Source: JAHRAW01 sp965226545
GTDB taxonomy: Bacteria > Pseudomonadota > Gammaproteobacteria > Arenicellales > Poriferihabitantaceae
Assembly (NCBI GenBank): GCA_965226545.1
Contig: OZ245364.1
Coordinates: 620,001-684,000, forward strand
Length of the DNA stretch: 64,000 nucleotides
Reading direction: 5' to 3'
Of this stretch, positions 61,478 to 64,000 are shown piece after piece (the first letter of the stretch is position 1; each line of letters starts with the position of its first letter). Position numbers and translations under genes: made by a program. Below the pieces are notes generated by a model. The model worked only from the letters and a program-made list of their open reading frames with translations. It was not told the DNA's origin and searched no databases.

Positions 61478-62575
61478 ATGGACGCGCCGATGATTGAACG
61501 CCCCGAACAACTGCGCGCGTTTGTCGATGCGGCGCGCGCGTGCGGCGAAGTTGCATTGGACACCGAATTTTTGCGCGAGCGCACGTATCTGCCGCAACTG
61601 TGTTTAATACAGGCGGCGTACGCCGATGCGCCGGCGCAATGCATCGACCCGCTTGCGCTGGATGACTTGTCGCCGCTTAACGAATTGCTCGGCGATGCGC
61701 GCGTCGTTAAAATTTTTCATTCCTGTCGACAGGATTTGGAGGCGTTGGATTCGCGCTTTGAATTTCGCGCCGCCAACATTTACGACACGCAATTGGCCGC
61801 GGCGTTTTGCGGCTTTGGCGAACAGGTCAGTTATGCCGCGTTGGTCGATGAATTGTGCGCGGTGCATTTGCCCAAGGCGCACACCCGCGCCGATTGGAGT
61901 CGCCGTCCGTTGCCGCCCGAACAACTGCAATATGCATTGGATGATGTGCGGCACTTGGCGACGGTGCGGCATGAATTGGATTCGCGATTGCGCGCGCAAC
62001 AGCGCGAACAATGGCATCGCGATGAATGCGCGCGCGCCGCGCATCCGCACAGTTATCGACTCGAGGTCGATTCGGCTTGGCGGCGGCTTGCGGCGTTTGA
62101 CAAATTGGATTCGTCGGCGCGCGCGTGCGCAAAACAATTAACCAAATGGCGCGAACAACGCGCGGTCACGCGCAACCTGCCGCGCGGTTGGATATTGTCC
62201 GACCGCGCGTTGGTGCAATTGTGTCGGATGCGCCCGACGCAGGTTGCGCAATTGTCCGACATCGCCGACCTTGCGCCGAAAACGATTCGCCGCGAAGGCG
62301 AAACCTTGCTCAAGTTAATCGCAAGCGGCGCGCAACATCAACCGCAAACCGAAACGTCGGCGTGGTTGAATCCCGAGCAGCGCAAATGCGTTAAAAAAAT
62401 TATGCAGTTGCTCGAGCAACGCGCCACGCAGGCGCAAATCAGCCGCGCCTTGCTTGCCAATCGCCGCGACATCGAAAACTTTATGCGCGGCGAAACCGAT
62501 TTGCCGTTGTTTAGCGGTTGGCGCGCGCAATTGGTTGGTGATGAAATTCGTGCGTTGGTTGCTGCTGACGATTGA
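61478..62575 (+). CDS. rnd: Ribonuclease D
   Basis: A 3'-5' exoribonuclease for tRNA maturation. A 365-residue DEDD exonuclease with EVALDTEFLRERTYLPQLCL (Exo I), VVKIFHSCRQDLEAL (Exo II) and ALDDVRHLATVRHEL (Exo III), plus a C-terminal HRDC-like region containing REQRAVTRNLPRGWILSDRA. ATG 61478 is used; a second ATG at 61490 is possible. It is divergent from mpl. Confidence 0.93.
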   Translation: MDAPMIERPEQLRAFVDAARACGEVALDTEFLRERTYLPQLCLIQAAYADAPAQCIDPLALDDLSPLNELLGDARVVKIFHSCRQDLEALDSRFEFRAANIYDTQLAAAFCGFGEQVSYAALVDELCAVHLPKAHTRADWSRRPLPPEQLQYALDDVRHLATVRHELDSRLRAQQREQWHRDECARAAHPHSYRLEVDSAWRRLAAFDKLDSSARACAKQLTKWREQRAVTRNLPRGWILSDRALVQLCRMRPTQVAQLSDIADLAPKTIRREGETLLKLIASGAQHQPQTETSAWLNPEQRKCVKKIMQLLEQRATQAQISRALLANRRDIENFMRGETDLPLFSGWRAQLVGDEIRALVAADD

Positions 62576-62752
62576 TTGTGCTGTCGGCATGGTGCGATTT
62601 GTCATTTGGACTGCACAGTTAATTCGCGCGCCGCAAAACGGTTAATGGTTAATCGTTAATGGTGCAGGCATCATCCGCGCATTCACCGTCACACCGTCAC
62701 CGCACAACCGTTACCGCATCGTCACATTGTTTACCCCGCGCGCAAGTTGCGT
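62576..62752. other. rnd-mltA intergenic gap
   Basis: A 177-base gap between converging genes containing TTAATGGTTAATCGTTAATGG words and CACCGTCAC repeats. No terminator with a T-run is visible. Confidence 0.4.
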
Positions 62753-63931
62753 TTATGCATCATGCGGTGCGGCGTTGGGCAACAGCACAATCATCGCGCC
62801 TTGTTCGCGCATCACGCCGGCGTTTTGTTCGGCGCGTTCGCCGTGTCCCCAAAATACATCGGCGCGCAACGCACCGCGAATTGCGCCGCCGGTGTCCTGG
62901 GCAAACATCAATCGTCGATACGGCGCATCGGGTTGGTCGGGATAATTGGTCGACAACCACACCGGCGCGCCCAAGCCGATTAATTCGGGGTCAACCGCGA
63001 TGCTGCGTTCAGCCGTCAACGGCACGTTGAGCGAGCCGAGCGGGCCGTCCTGCGGGGCGTCGCGCAATTCGAAAAAAACATAACTCGGGTTTTCAAACAA
63101 CAATCGTTCGGCTTCGCGCGGATGCGTGCGCAGCCAATTGCGAATCGTAAACAACGACGTCTCCTCCAATTCCAGTTGCTCGCGTTCGACCAACAATCGA
63201 CCAATCGATTGATACGGATGACCGTTTTGATTGGCGTAGCCGACGGCGACGACGTTGCCGTCGGGAAGTTGCACGCGTCCTGAGCCTTGGATGTGCAAAA
63301 AGAACGCGGCGTCGCGGTCGTCCACCCAAATCAATTCATTGCCGTGCAACGGGTTGTCGGTCGAATCGATTTCGGCGCGCGAATAAAACGGCACGACCGT
63401 TTTGCCAATCAATCGCCCGCGCACGCGTTCGCCCTGCAGTTGCGGATACACCGATTCGATGTCAATCGTCAACAAATCGCGCGGCGCCGCGTATAACGGA
63501 TAGCGAAAGCGTCGGTCGCGCGACAACTTGCCAAACAACAACGGTTCGTAATAGCCGGTTACCAATCCGCGTTTTGCGCCGCGTTTGCCGCGCACGCGAT
63601 GCGGGGTGAACCAACGTTCAAAAAATCGGCGCGCGTCGTCGTCGCTGGGCGATTGCATCGTGCGCGCTTGTGCGCACAACCCTTGCCACGCGGCTTGCGC
63701 GTCCAACGCTCGACAACTTTGCAACAAGGCGCGCCACGCTTCGCTGTGATGGTCGTCCGCCCAGCCGTCGAGTTGTCGCCACGCCAACGGCTTGCCGATG
63801 TATGCATCGCGCTGCACTAATGTGCAGGATGCAAGGCATAACAATGCGCTGAGTAACAACAGGGTTCTGCCGAGTGTGCGCGTCGGCGGAAACTTTCGTG
63901 ATAACACGGTGATGGGTTGGGTTGGCTGCAT
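62753..63931 (-). CDS. mltA: Membrane-bound lytic murein transglycosylase A
   Basis: Cleaves peptidoglycan glycan strands, forming 1,6-anhydromuropeptides, at the outer membrane. A 392-residue lipoprotein precursor with lipobox LASC (C36). The MltA core contains RGLVTGYYEPLLFGKLS, VPFYSRAEID, AAFFLHIQGSGRVQLPDGN, GYANQNGHPYQSIGR and the C-terminal 3D domain with the acid residues in MFAQDTGGAIRGALRADVFWG. ATG 63931 is preferred to an upstream ATG at 63967. Confidence 0.94.
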   Translation of the reverse strand: MQPTQPITVLSRKFPPTRTLGRTLLLLSALLCLASCTLVQRDAYIGKPLAWRQLDGWADDHHSEAWRALLQSCRALDAQAAWQGLCAQARTMQSPSDDDARRFFERWFTPHRVRGKRGAKRGLVTGYYEPLLFGKLSRDRRFRYPLYAAPRDLLTIDIESVYPQLQGERVRGRLIGKTVVPFYSRAEIDSTDNPLHGNELIWVDDRDAAFFLHIQGSGRVQLPDGNVVAVGYANQNGHPYQSIGRLLVEREQLELEETSLFTIRNWLRTHPREAERLLFENPSYVFFELRDAPQDGPLGSLNVPLTAERSIAVDPELIGLGAPVWLSTNYPDQPDAPYRRLMFAQDTGGAIRGALRADVFWGHGERAEQNAGVMREQGAMIVLLPNAAPHDA

Positions 63932-64000
63932 GGCGGTTTGGTTGCGATTGTGGTTGGTTGCGGTCAAGTGCGGTTAAGTACAGTTAAGTGTAGGCAAGTA

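Overview
The window reads as a densely coded proteobacterial chromosome segment, most likely gammaproteobacterial. Mpl (a murein-recycling ligase), MltA, RNase D, a DsbA-type oxidase and a soluble RnfB next to nth all point that way. Several other genes (type-2 CtaA/COX15, the short PuuD-like protein, the protein at 28953-29603, choline-sulfatase, the dimethylglycine dehydrogenase-like protein) belong to families common in marine alphaproteobacteria. Ankyrin proteins, a large surface protein and taurine uptake would suit a host-associated or marine lifestyle, but that is inference. I see no rRNA, tRNA, CRISPR array or recognisable insertion sequence.

Layout. 1-11.6 kb: argS (cut by the window edge), a polytopic GT-C-like enzyme, an Fe(III) ABC transporter (fbpABC), a PD-(D/E)XK-like protein, malic enzyme, rnfB-like and nth. 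11.6-16.8 kb: an accessory island with a DNA methyltransferase fused to an HNH domain behind a structured leader, an ankyrin remnant and three ankyrin genes. 16.8-24 kb: arsS, speB, a GNAT gene, rph-rdgB, gpmI-nudix, rpsU. 24-38 kb: a sulfatase with a decayed 5' duplicate, ctaA, msrA, puuD-like, an aminotransferase/acyl-CoA ligase pair, a SAM methyltransferase, carbonic anhydrase, an alanine/glycine symporter with a Usp, and a DMT exporter. 38-46 kb: four tandem coiled-coil genes (488-bp period) and an Ig-repeat autotransporter split by a frameshift. 46-53.9 kb: an FAD/GcvT oxidoreductase, tauABC and a methyltransferase/HNH restriction pair. 53.9-64 kb: mmsA, a DUF2165 protein, a GDPD, an acyl-CoA dehydrogenase, dsbA, mpl, rnd and mltA.

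How the genes fit together. Taurine uptake, sulfate-ester hydrolysis, demethylation of methylated glycines, CoA-acylating semialdehyde oxidation and acyl-CoA oxidation suggest scavenging of small organic S and N compounds. Iron uptake, heme A synthesis and malic enzyme support aerobic heterotrophy.

The most unusual property is pervasive degenerate short-word repetition. Nearly every intergenic gap holds 6-12 bp words repeated with variation (cacttg, aagtgcaagtac, caacacaaaatc, cataaaccacttgcg). Similar words expand inside genes as low-complexity inserts (GNAT, sulfatase, probably argS, and the N-termini of arsS and the aminotransferase). The sulfatase locus appears to catch the process midway: a diverged duplicate of its 5' end carries an expanded repeat exactly where the intact copy has a short seed.
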